The notes under the pieces: generated by a model
Databases searched by the model: none
What the model saw: the letters and a program-made list of their open reading frames with translations, nothing else
What the model was told of the DNA's origin: nothing
Program-made: the position numbers and the translations under genes
Part shown: piece after piece, positions 56,228 through 64,000 of the stretch
Position numbering within the stretch: position 1 is the first letter of the stretch
Layout of the letters: the number at the start of each line of letters is the position of its first letter
Source: an uncultured Pirellulaceae bacterium
GTDB taxonomy: Bacteria; Planctomycetota; Planctomycetia; Pirellulales; Pirellulaceae
DNA length: 64,000 nucleotides
Assembly (NCBI GenBank): GCA_938084685.1
Contig: CALKGE010000012.1
Span: 27,063 to 91,062, forward strand
Direction of reading: 5' to 3'

Positions 56228-57673
56228 TCAGTCTTCGATCTGGTGCACAAACAATTCGTCATGTCCCAGCGTACCGAAAGTACTACTGGTTACAAAGACA
56301 GCATAATCACCGTCGGTAAGCAGACCCTGCTCACGACCCCATTTCTCCACTGCCGATCTCAGTTGCTCGCCACTGTCGAGAGGCATACCACGTAGCGGAA
56401 TAATACCCCAAAAGAGACATAACTGCCGCAGCGTACTCAAATTACGACTGACACCAACGGTAGGAATATAATCCCGCTGTTTCGCCTTGATTCTGGCTGT
56501 GTTACCTGTCCGAGTAGCAATCACGACCAACTTGGCTTCCAGACGATCAGCGATACGAGCTGCACCATAAACGACGGCAGACGTCACCAACTGAACGCCG
56601 TCGGCTATTTTGGGCGAAGCATATTCCGGCATATCCACCAGGCTCGATTCTGTATTGAGCATAATCCGGTTCATCATCGTCACAGATTCAACCGGGTAAT
56701 CTCCGATCGCCGTTTCACCGGACAACATGCAAGCATCTGCACCGTCCAGAATTGCGTTAGCGACGTCGGAAGCCTCCGCTCGTGTTGGTCGAGTTGACTT
56801 GTGCATGCTATCGAGCATCTGCGTGGCCACGATCACTGGCTTGGAGTATTCCTGACATTTCCGAATAATACGTTTCTGCGCCATCGGAGTTTCTGCAACA
56901 TCGATTTCAACTCCCAGATCGCCACGCGCCACCATGACTCCATCGGCTGCCAGGACAATTTCGTCGAGTCTCTGTAACGCTTCCTGCTTCTCAATTTTGG
57001 CGATCACCATCGCACTCGAAGCATGATCACGAACAATCTGCTTAAGCTCAATGATCTCCAATGGTGTCCTGACAAAACTGAGGCTGATAAAATCTGCTCC
57101 GGCCTGGGAAGCCCAGTGAGCATTGTCGTGATCCTCTTCAGTCATCGCTGGCACACTCAGGGAAACCCCTGGAAGATTTACTCCCTGACGGCTGCGAACA
57201 GTACCACCTTCCGTGACCTCACACACCGCTTCGCCATTTTCAATAGCAACAACTTTCAGCGTCACAGTTCCGTCGGCCAGCATCACGTTGTCACCAACGG
57301 ATAATTCTTCGATGAGCGGCACATAATTGGTTGTAAACTCAGAAGCACTATTCGGCACCGTCCCCTGAACAAACCGGATCTCGTCACCCACAGAGCAGAT
57401 TTTAGGGTCGTCAATAAGCTCGCCCAAACGAATCTTGGGACCCGCCAAGTCGACGAGAATGGCGACCGGTCTGCCGACCTTCTCACTTATTTCACGTATA
57501 CGATCAAACACAGTTTGATGCTCTGCGCGGGTACCGTGTGCCATATTAATCCGAAAAACGTCCACCCCCTCGAAAATCAATGCTTCGATCATTTCAGGAC
57601 TGGAAGAAGCTGGACCAAGCGTCGAAATAATTTTCGTTCTAGCTCGTTTTCTAGAATGTTCTGAGATTTCCAT
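56228..57673 (-). CDS. pyk: Pyruvate kinase
   Basis: The 481-residue glycolytic enzyme has TKIISTLGPASSSPEMIEALI, FRINMAHGTRAEH, DLAGPKIRLGEL, the signature IAKIEKQEALQRLDEIV, GDLGVEID, VIVATQMLDSM and the effector domain with TRTGNTARIKAKQR. It makes pyruvate and ATP from PEP and ADP. The catalytic lysine lies in the VIAKIEKQE motif. Convergent to the oxidoreductase gene (18 bases apart). ATG at 57673 is a clear start. Confidence 0.97.
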   Translation of the reverse strand: MEISEHSRKRARTKIISTLGPASSSPEMIEALIFEGVDVFRINMAHGTRAEHQTVFDRIREISEKVGRPVAILVDLAGPKIRLGELIDDPKICSVGDEIRFVQGTVPNSASEFTTNYVPLIEELSVGDNVMLADGTVTLKVVAIENGEAVCEVTEGGTVRSRQGVNLPGVSLSVPAMTEEDHDNAHWASQAGADFISLSFVRTPLEIIELKQIVRDHASSAMVIAKIEKQEALQRLDEIVLAADGVMVARGDLGVEIDVAETPMAQKRIIRKCQEYSKPVIVATQMLDSMHKSTRPTRAEASDVANAILDGADACMLSGETAIGDYPVESVTMMNRIMLNTESSLVDMPEYASPKIADGVQLVTSAVVYGAARIADRLEAKLVVIATRTGNTARIKAKQRDYIPTVGVSRNLSTLRQLCLFWGIIPLRGMPLDSGEQLRSAVEKWGREQGLLTDGDYAVFVTSSTFGTLGHDELFVHQIED

Positions 57674-57798
57674 ACCAGTCCTAACTTTTTGGGCGACAAT
57701 CCAGCTGCCCTTTCAGGATACCAATTCATGTACGAGCTGGATATGCCACCTTCCCCTGCCTCTCACCCGAAGCAGCTTGGGTTACGTACAATACATCT

Positions 57799-58374
57799 AT
57801 GGATACCATGCCAAAAGACTCTGAGTCCTCACCGCTGAACGCCACCATTCGCGATCCCGGCACAACACCTGTCTCCAAAGTTAAACGTTCGTTTTGGTGG
57901 TCGTTTGCTGTTTGCAGTCTACTAACAGCGATTCTGATTCTCGCCAACCGCAATAGCCGGATGATTAATGTGGATCGGGAAAAACTAACGGAAGCCCAAG
58001 CATCCTGGAAGGCGGCACAAATTGACAACTATCAACTGGAAGTCTCTGTGACCACATCACATACAGACAATTATCAAGTCACCGTGGTTGATGGCAAGGC
58101 TGTTCAGGTATTGCTCAACGGCAATTCACTCAATCGTCGACATGCCTTTGATACCTGGACCATCGCCGGCATGCTGGACACCATAGCAATCGATATTGAA
58201 CACTGTGAAAGGTGGGATGCTGGCCGAGCAACACCAGGAACGTGTGACCTGATGATCAAAGCCAATCTGGATCCCAAACTCGGAATTCCTCAGAAATACA
58301 TTCGTATGGAACTGGGGCGACCAAGTAACGTGGGCGTGATGGACTGGGAGATCACTCGATTCGAGCCCTCCTGA
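57799..58374 (+). CDS. Membrane-anchored DUF6174-like protein
   Basis: The 191-residue protein has a hydrophilic cytoplasmic tail, one membrane helix (about residues 34-52, FWWSFAVCSLLTAILILA) and an outer domain: WKAAQIDNYQLEVSVTTSHTDNYQVTVVDGKAVQV. The pattern (WKxxxIxxYxL plus VTVVDGKAVxV) resembles DUF6174 proteins. No enzymatic motif is seen. It is divergent from pyk (125 bases between) and is followed by an SDR about 100 bases later. Confidence 0.65.
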   Translation: MDTMPKDSESSPLNATIRDPGTTPVSKVKRSFWWSFAVCSLLTAILILANRNSRMINVDREKLTEAQASWKAAQIDNYQLEVSVTTSHTDNYQVTVVDGKAVQVLLNGNSLNRRHAFDTWTIAGMLDTIAIDIEHCERWDAGRATPGTCDLMIKANLDPKLGIPQKYIRMELGRPSNVGVMDWEITRFEPS

Positions 58375-58478
58375 ACAACTCGTTGCACGAATACCTTGAG
58401 TAAACGATAGTCACTCCCAACATTAGCATTTAAGATGAACAACTAAGCCCGTCAACAATTTGGCCACCCCGAAGGTTT

Positions 58479-59282
58479 ATGTGTAGCTGGAACGATAAAG
58501 TCGTAGTAATTACCGGAGGAACATCCGGAATCGGAAAGGCGTTGGCACTCGCCAGCCAGCTCGCTGGTGCGCAGACCGTTGTTCTGGCACGTAATGCAGA
58601 ACGACTGCAAGAAATTGCAGACCAAACCGACGGAGGCGTTCGAGGAATTCATGCTGATGTGACTGACGAAGAGTCTATCGCTGAGGCTGTGAAACAGATT
58701 ATCGCTGAGTTCGGAAGAATTGACGTATGGGTCAATAACGTTGGAAAAAGCTGCCGAGGTGAAGCTCGAAATACGAGTGTCGAGACATTCAGGGACTTCA
58801 TTGACTACAATTTCCTCACCGCGGTGCGCTGCACCAATACCGTCCTGCCGCACCTGATTCGCTCTCAAGGATCACTCGTCAATATCGGTTCCCTGGCCAG
58901 TAAAACAGGTGGCTTTTACATGGGACCGTATACGGCGAGCAAATTCCCACTTACCGGGTACTCTCACCAACTTCGCCTGGAACTGGAATCGGATGGCGTC
59001 AACGTGTTGTTAGTCTGTCCCGGTCCCGTAACACGACGTGACTCAGGACCTCGGTACGACGTTGATGACAATCTTCCGCAAAGTGCCACACAACCCGCAG
59101 GCGGAGTGAAACTCAAGCGACTCTGTCCTGACAGATTGGCCCAAAAAATCCTCAGGGCCATTGAACGGCGCAAAGCCGAACTGGTAGTCCCCGGATCAGC
59201 AAAATGGCTTTTTGCTCTGAGTCAAATCCTGCCCCGTTTTGGTGACTGGATCATCAAACGTAAATTCAACCGTTCTCAATAG
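58479..59282 (+). CDS. Short-chain dehydrogenase/reductase
   Basis: The 267-residue SDR has the NAD(P) motif TGGTSGIG (12-19), NNVG (86-89), the catalytic serine in VNIGSLAS (about S138), and YTASK (Y151-K155). The C-terminal part (WLFALSQILPRFGDWIIKRKF) is moderately hydrophobic, as in lipid-related SDRs. The substrate is unknown. It lies 14 bases upstream of the sulfatase, and the two may be co-transcribed. Confidence 0.92.
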   Translation: MCSWNDKVVVITGGTSGIGKALALASQLAGAQTVVLARNAERLQEIADQTDGGVRGIHADVTDEESIAEAVKQIIAEFGRIDVWVNNVGKSCRGEARNTSVETFRDFIDYNFLTAVRCTNTVLPHLIRSQGSLVNIGSLASKTGGFYMGPYTASKFPLTGYSHQLRLELESDGVNVLLVCPGPVTRRDSGPRYDVDDNLPQSATQPAGGVKLKRLCPDRLAQKILRAIERRKAELVVPGSAKWLFALSQILPRFGDWIIKRKFNRSQ

Positions 59283-59296
59283 TTGCCTTAGAAGAT

Positions 59297-60682
59297 ATGA
59301 AATACCTCCTCGTCGCGATCACTTTTGCTCTCACTGCTGTTTTACAGCAACCCGTTTCGGCCGCCTCCAACTCTCAGCCTCCCAATATTATCGTGATCTT
59401 TTGTGATGACCTGGGGTATGGAGATCTGGCATGCTTTGGACACCCGACGATTGCCACGCCTCATCTGGATCAAATGGCAGCCGAGGGGATGAAACTGACC
59501 CAGTTCTATTCAGCTGCACCTGTTTGTACTCCCAGTCGAGCGGCCTTACTAACCGGCCGGCTCCCAATGAGAAACGGAATGTGCAGTAATTCCCGACGAG
59601 TACTGTTTCCCAATTCGAAAGGCGGAATTCCAGCTACCGAGATTACACTTGCCGAACAGCTGCAAAAAGTCGGATATGCTACCGCCTGTATCGGCAAATG
59701 GCACCTGGGACACCTTCCCCCTTTTCTTCCTACCAGAAACGGATTCGATTACTACTTTGGAATTCCTTATTCCAACGATATGGATCGCGTCAACGATTCT
59801 CCCAAAGGTCGTCAGGCTTTTCAAAACCCCAAGGTGGAGTATTGGAATGTTCCCTTGATGCGAAACGAAGAAATTATCGAACGGCCCGCTGATCAGACCA
59901 CCATCACTAAACGCTATACGGAAGAAGCTGTTAAATTCATCAAGTCGAACCAGACCGAACCTTTCTTTCTCTACCTCCCTCACAGCATGCCGCATGTCCC
60001 ATTGTTTCGCAGCAACGAATTTGAAAATAAAAGCCGTAGGGGACTCTATGGTGATATCATTGAGGAGATCGACTGGAGTGTCGGGAGGATTCTCGATACC
60101 GTCCGCCAGTCCCAGTCCTCTGAAAACACACTGGTCTTCTTTACCAGTGATAACGGCCCCTGGTTGATCTTCAATGAGCAGGGAGGTTCGGCCGGACTCC
60201 TCCGGGACGGTAAAGGAAGTACCTGGGAAGGCGGAATGCGAGAACCAACGCTGGCATGGTGGCCAGGCAAAATCAAGGGCGGGACTGTCTCCAGGGAATT
60301 AGCCAGCACCATGGATATCTATGCCACGGCGTCCCAGTTAGCCGGAGTTCAACTGCCCGATGACCGAACCATGGATAGTTATGACCTGATGCCTGTACTC
60401 CAGGGTGGGCAAGGCCTTCGAGAAGCACTGTTTTATTATCGTGGATACCGGCTGATGGCCGTTCGACAGGGAGCATGGAAAATGCACTTCATGACACAGA
60501 ATGCCTATGGCCAACCCCAGCCTGTGACGCATGATACTCCCCTGCTCTTTAATCTGCATGTCGATCCGTCCGAAAAGTGGAATGTCAGTCAGCAAAATCC
60601 TGATGTCATCGCACGACTTGGCAAGATTGTGGCTGAACACAAAAAGACCGCAAAACATGCTCCGTCACAGCTCGAAAAGTAA
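59297..60682 (+). CDS. Exported sulfatase (arylsulfatase type)
   Basis: The 461-residue protein starts with a signal peptide (LLVAITFALTAVLQQPVSA). The sulfatase signature CTPSRAALLTGR contains the cysteine C77 (CxPxR) that is converted to formylglycine by a maturation enzyme. Metal-binding aspartates are D37 and D38 in IVIFCDDLGYGD. GKWHLGH and FFTSDNGPW are the other landmarks. It removes sulfate from sulfated polysaccharides or aromatic sulfates. Its maturation enzyme is not in the window. It follows the SDR by 14 bases. Planctomycetes carry many such genes. Confidence 0.95.
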   Translation: MKYLLVAITFALTAVLQQPVSAASNSQPPNIIVIFCDDLGYGDLACFGHPTIATPHLDQMAAEGMKLTQFYSAAPVCTPSRAALLTGRLPMRNGMCSNSRRVLFPNSKGGIPATEITLAEQLQKVGYATACIGKWHLGHLPPFLPTRNGFDYYFGIPYSNDMDRVNDSPKGRQAFQNPKVEYWNVPLMRNEEIIERPADQTTITKRYTEEAVKFIKSNQTEPFFLYLPHSMPHVPLFRSNEFENKSRRGLYGDIIEEIDWSVGRILDTVRQSQSSENTLVFFTSDNGPWLIFNEQGGSAGLLRDGKGSTWEGGMREPTLAWWPGKIKGGTVSRELASTMDIYATASQLAGVQLPDDRTMDSYDLMPVLQGGQGLREALFYYRGYRLMAVRQGAWKMHFMTQNAYGQPQPVTHDTPLLFNLHVDPSEKWNVSQQNPDVIARLGKIVAEHKKTAKHAPSQLEK

Positions 60683-60802
60683 TGCACTCTGGTTGTCACT
60701 CACCAGTGCATCTGGCACGATAAACAATAGCAGGTAAGTCAGCCAAACTGACACCTTCCTGTTCTAAATTCCAATTCCTGTTGTATTTGAAAGCATGAAC
60801 CT

Positions 60803-62113
60803 ATGGCGGCTTTTCCAGACATTGAAAAGATCCAATACGAAGGACCGGATTCAAAGAATCCACTAGCGTTTCGCTGGTATGACGAAAATAAAGTCATTGA
60901 AGGCAAGACCATGAAAGACCACTTTCGATTCAGTGTGGTCTACTGGCACACTTTCCGTGGAGACGGTTCCGATCCCTTCGGGTCACCAACTCTGCAGCGT
61001 CCGTGGGATGATGGTACCGAGTCTGTCGAAAATGCCTGTCAGCGAGCTCGTGTCGCATTTGAATTCATGGAAAAGCTGGGATGTCCTTACTACGCTTTCC
61101 ACGATCGCGATGTCGCTCCGGAAGGTGCAACGCTGGCAGAATCTCATGCCAATCTCGATGCCGTCGTACAAGTTCTTAAAGAAGAACAGGAACGAACGGG
61201 AATCAAACTGCTTTGGGGTACCGCGAATATGTTCAGCAACCCCCGATTTATGCATGGAGCGTCAACAAGCTGTAACGCTGACGTATTTGCCTATTCAGCA
61301 GCTCAGGTCAAAAAAGCCATGGAAGTCACGCATGAACTGGGTGGCGAAAACTACGTGTTCTGGGGCGGTCGGGAAGGCTACCAAACGCTGTACAACACTG
61401 ACATCAAACGAGAAATGGATCATATGGGCATGTTCATGAACATGGCCGTGGATCATGCTAACAAGATTGGTTTTACCGGAACCTTCCTGATTGAGCCCAA
61501 GCCAAAAGAACCTACCAAACATCAGTACGACTCGGATGTCGCTGCCTGTGTGAATTTTCTGCGGGCCTATGGTCTTACCGATAGATTCAAACTGAACGTG
61601 GAAACCAACCACGCTACTCTGGCTGGCCATACCATGATGCACGAACTCGATTATGCCGGTGCTCAGGGTATGCTCGGATCAATCGATGCAAACACAGGTG
61701 ACCTGATGCTGGGTTGGGACACGGACCAATTCCTCACCGACAATTATATTGCCACGCAAATAATGCTCATGCTGCTCAAGTACGGAGGGCTGGCACAAGG
61801 AGGAGTCAACTTCGATGCCAAGGTGCGTCGAGAAAGCTTTGAACCAGTCGATCTGTTCCACGCGCATATCGGAAGTATCGACTGCTTTGCTCGAGGACTC
61901 GAAATCGCAGCTGCCATCCGAGCTGATGGGGAACTACAGAGTTTTGTGGACTCGCGTTACAGTAGCTGGGATGGTGGTGTAGGAGCAGAAATTGAGTCCG
62001 GCAATCACTGCTTTGAATCTCTGGAAGCCTATATGCTGGAAAAAGGAGAAATCAGTGATAACCAAAGCGGTCGCCAGGAAATGCTGGAAAACCTGATTAA
62101 TCGATATATGTAA
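60803..62113 (+). CDS. xylA: Xylose isomerase
   Basis: The 436-residue enzyme is a class II xylose isomerase: [94 protein letters not shown] and WDTDQF. It uses two divalent metals to convert xylose to xylulose. No xylulokinase is next to it. The start ATG at 60803 fits the usual N-terminus. A terminator follows at 62137. Confidence 0.97.
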   Translation: MAAFPDIEKIQYEGPDSKNPLAFRWYDENKVIEGKTMKDHFRFSVVYWHTFRGDGSDPFGSPTLQRPWDDGTESVENACQRARVAFEFMEKLGCPYYAFHDRDVAPEGATLAESHANLDAVVQVLKEEQERTGIKLLWGTANMFSNPRFMHGASTSCNADVFAYSAAQVKKAMEVTHELGGENYVFWGGREGYQTLYNTDIKREMDHMGMFMNMAVDHANKIGFTGTFLIEPKPKEPTKHQYDSDVAACVNFLRAYGLTDRFKLNVETNHATLAGHTMMHELDYAGAQGMLGSIDANTGDLMLGWDTDQFLTDNYIATQIMLMLLKYGGLAQGGVNFDAKVRRESFEPVDLFHAHIGSIDCFARGLEIAAAIRADGELQSFVDSRYSSWDGGVGAEIESGNHCFESLEAYMLEKGEISDNQSGRQEMLENLINRYM

Positions 62114-62136
62114 AACGCACTTGGTTTACTGAATAT

Positions 62137-62172
62137 AAAAAGGGAACAGATGGATTGTCTGTTCCCTTTTTT
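62137..62172. terminator. Bidirectional terminator after xylA
   Basis: AAAAAGGGAACAGA (62137-62150) pairs with TCTGTTCCCTTTTT (62158-62171) around a 7-base loop (TGGATTG). The T-run on the plus strand ends xylA; the A-run on the other side gives T's on the minus strand and can terminate the repeat protein gene (stop at 62221). Confidence 0.92.
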
Positions 62173-62220
62173 ATTATCGTTGTTGATTCGAGAAGCTACG
62201 AACCTGCTCACAGCTAGCGG

Positions 62221-64000
62221 TTATTCACTTCCTTCGCGAGCAAAGAAGTCATCAAAGTCGGTGACTGCATTGAACGTTAACAACCCGAGATCCGCTCCTA
62301 AAACAGAATCTGCAAACTGCCATTGAACTACCTGATTATTACCATGCCGTAGCGTAGCAATGTCGTTTTCGTACAACAGCGTAATCGCCAGATCACGCTC
62401 AGCAGCGATATTGGAATCACTTATACGACGTAAGTGACGTCGTGTTCCGTTAACCCTCTCTCCGATAACCCAGGAACCACCGCCGACCAGTGCACCAGCA
62501 TAGCGGTAATTGTTAGGATCAACGTAATTGAAAATGATCATACCGTTCTGAGCTGACCCGCCATTGGGCTGAGCATTGACGGTGACTCCCACTTCAACTG
62601 CGGTCGGAGTGGGTTCGCCCAGGTCAACAATAGAAATAGCTTCACCATTGCCATCAGTTCGGTAATGCTGATTCTCTACTTGCCAGACTCCGGAAATGGT
62701 AGTGAAATCCTGGGCCAGATTGTCGTCAAAGTCTTCCACGTAATTCAGTGCATCAGCAACACGGACCGTTACCGTGGCCGTATCTGTAAACTGTTTGGGA
62801 TCAACAACATCGTAAGTAAACGTAACGAGCCCTTCATAATTCGTATCCGGTACGAATCGAATTGCATCATCCAATCCATCCTGATCCGAATCGACAGGAG
62901 TCACCTGAGAATTATTCGCGGCGGATACTCCTGTAATATCAAGTTTTCCATTTGGAGCATAGTCATTCGCCAGGACGTTGATCGTAATCGTCTCATTGAT
63001 TCCTGCACCAGCACGATCATCTATCGCATCAGATCTGACGACGTATTCTTCGACAACGATATTATCGAAGTAACTTCGACCACGATTGGTGAGTACGCCC
63101 ACCTGACCTCCATTGAGGAAACCTCCGAAGGTATAGGAAACTCGCTGAGTACCATCAACGATCAGTAAAGCTTCATCCCCTTCAACTCGCAATGTCACGT
63201 CATAATTGGTTCGCGTTGCAATGCTTTGGCGATTTTGAGCAAGAACCGTCGTGCGACCATCCCTGACCTCAGCTATCACCCAACGACCATCGCGCTGATT
63301 CGCACCAGCATAAACATAGTTTTGGTCGTCCTGATAGTTGACCATCAGATAGGCATTTTCGTAATAACCATCTGCCCGCTGGATGTTAATCTGAGCACTT
63401 GTCTGGAAATTCTGAGGTAATGCTTCACCTATTAAAACAGTGGCACGGTTGGTTCCACGCCCAATTGAGATTAATTTCTCATCTGATATCGTCCAATTAC
63501 TTTCGTCGATTACCAGATCGGGGGCTTCGTTATTGGTAAACGGAATCTGGATCGGTAATTCCGACGCAACGGTCACTTCAACACGACCGGTATCCGAATA
63601 ACCGGCATCATCTTCAATAACGTAGTTGAACGTCTCAATTCCTCGGTAGTTATTGGCAGGAGTGAAAATTAATCGATCCATCTTGCCGTCCTGATCGTGA
63701 TCGACCAGTTGGACCGTACCATTATCCACTCCGGAAAGTGATGTAATGCCAAAGGTATCACCTTCACGCTCGTGATAATCATTGGCCGTCACATCAATGG
63801 TCACAGGCGTGTTGACAATTGTCTGAGTCGCATCGTCCTCGGCAATCGGGGTTGGAACGATCTCTTTCACGAAGAAGTCATCGAACCTGGAGCGAGTGCG
63901 GTTCGTGTAAAGACCAACCTGACCGTCGTTCAACGCTTCAGTAAACGTATGACTCACCTTGCTCACACCATTGGAGTAAAGCGTCACAAGCGAATTCTCC
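62221..64000 (-). CDS. Large tandem-repeat extracellular protein, 3' part (cadherin/Ig-like plus sandwich repeats)
   Basis: Only the C-terminal 592 residues are visible; the frame is open to the window edge. Two kinds of repeat alternate: Ig/cadherin-like tandem repeats (IDVTANDYHEREGDTFGITSLSG...GTVQLVDHDQDGKMDRLIFTPANNYRGIETFNYVIED; INVLANDYAPNG...VTPVDSDQDGLDD) and DUF1080/laminin-G-like sandwich repeats, at least three, each ending near VGVLTNRGRSYFDNIVVEEY or TDFDDFFARE. The DxDxDG-type loops (DHDQDGKMD) could bind calcium. No C-terminal anchor or sorting signal is seen, so the protein ends in a sandwich domain. Such giant proteins are thought to serve adhesion or surface binding. Partial gene. 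Confidence 0.85.
   Translation of the reverse strand, partial: ENSLVTLYSNGVSKVSHTFTEALNDGQVGLYTNRTRSRFDDFFVKEIVPTPIAEDDATQTIVNTPVTIDVTANDYHEREGDTFGITSLSGVDNGTVQLVDHDQDGKMDRLIFTPANNYRGIETFNYVIEDDAGYSDTGRVEVTVASELPIQIPFTNNEAPDLVIDESNWTISDEKLISIGRGTNRATVLIGEALPQNFQTSAQINIQRADGYYENAYLMVNYQDDQNYVYAGANQRDGRWVIAEVRDGRTTVLAQNRQSIATRTNYDVTLRVEGDEALLIVDGTQRVSYTFGGFLNGGQVGVLTNRGRSYFDNIVVEEYVVRSDAIDDRAGAGINETITINVLANDYAPNGKLDITGVSAANNSQVTPVDSDQDGLDDAIRFVPDTNYEGLVTFTYDVVDPKQFTDTATVTVRVADALNYVEDFDDNLAQDFTTISGVWQVENQHYRTDGNGEAISIVDLGEPTPTAVEVGVTVNAQPNGGSAQNGMIIFNYVDPNNYRYAGALVGGGSWVIGERVNGTRRHLRRISDSNIAAERDLAITLLYENDIATLRHGNNQVVQWQFADSVLGADLGLLTFNAVTDFDDFFAREGSE

Noticed and set aside
60683..60710. Hairpin after the sulfatase stop as a terminator
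   Set aside because: The TGCACT/AGTGCA arms are short and interrupted, and there is no T-run after them.

Overview
The window looks like a chromosomal segment from a member of the phylum Planctomycetes with roughly 50% GC. The evidence is the set of families that are abundant in that phylum: a DUF1549/DUF1553 – DUF1501 – DUF1080 module (4291-5985, 2965-4263, 2018-2875), many exported proteins with CxxCH haem-type motifs, a sulfatase, several Gfo/Idh/MocA oxidoreductases with Tat-like leaders, a Ser/Thr kinase with a C-terminal extension, and a large tandem cadherin/Ig-like repeat protein. No rRNA, tRNA, CRISPR array, insertion sequence or prophage gene was recognised. Most of the window reads as ordinary core genome with a few accessory patches.

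Layout. 1-589: 5' part of ychF on the minus strand. 590-1042: a non-coding patch holding six copies of a 14-bp GGTGCCACCCACTC-type repeat in two opposed groups. 1043-5985: a minus-strand block with a zinc-ribbon membrane protein and the DUF1080/DUF1501/DUF1549 genes. 6103-14587: membrane proteins, a DUF2071 gene broken by an in-frame TAA, an acyltransferase directly abutting a beta-propeller/di-haem protein, and a Ser/Thr kinase. 14597-16942: minus-strand larE and a Rho_N/SAP-like plus DUF4912 protein. 16943-17695: a long leader or intergenic region with an 18-bp perfect palindrome. 17696-25742: a complete F1 and nearly complete F0 ATP synthase operon, but with no c-subunit gene, closed by a strong terminator. 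25843-35303: a YfhO-like membrane protein, hisH-hisA, a serine acetyltransferase, an OmpA-like lipoprotein, an enlarged prepilin-peptidase-like protein, and aroK with a bifunctional aroDE. 35534-44044: an LRR protein; then on the minus strand a soluble histidine kinase, an NtrC-type regulator and mutL, followed by pnp and rpsO. 44285-57673: a terpenoid-cyclase-fold protein with CxxCH, gamma-glutamyltransferase, oxidoreductases, an ECF sigma factor, ComEC, prolyl oligopeptidase, a TIM-barrel isomerase and pyruvate kinase. 57799-64000: a DUF6174-like protein, an SDR, a sulfatase, xylose isomerase and the 3' part of a large repeat protein.

How the genes fit together. The ATP synthase cluster is the main functional unit (two AtpI/AtpZ-like assembly subunits, then a, b, delta, alpha, gamma, beta, epsilon). 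Unusually, both subunit a and subunit b carry His/Asp-rich segments. The sulfatase, xylose isomerase, sugar isomerase and Gfo/Idh genes suggest use of (sulfated) polysaccharide-derived sugars. hisH-hisA and aroDE-aroK are biosynthetic pairs. rpsO-pnp is the common ribosome/RNA-decay pairing.

Most notable points: the missing atpE and the His/Asp-rich F0 segments; the in-frame stop in the DUF2071 gene; the inverted repeat cluster at 755-982; the prepilin-peptidase-like protein whose two catalytic aspartates lie about 183 residues apart; and the palindrome upstream of the atp operon. No strong candidate for an entirely new defence-type or mobile system was found.
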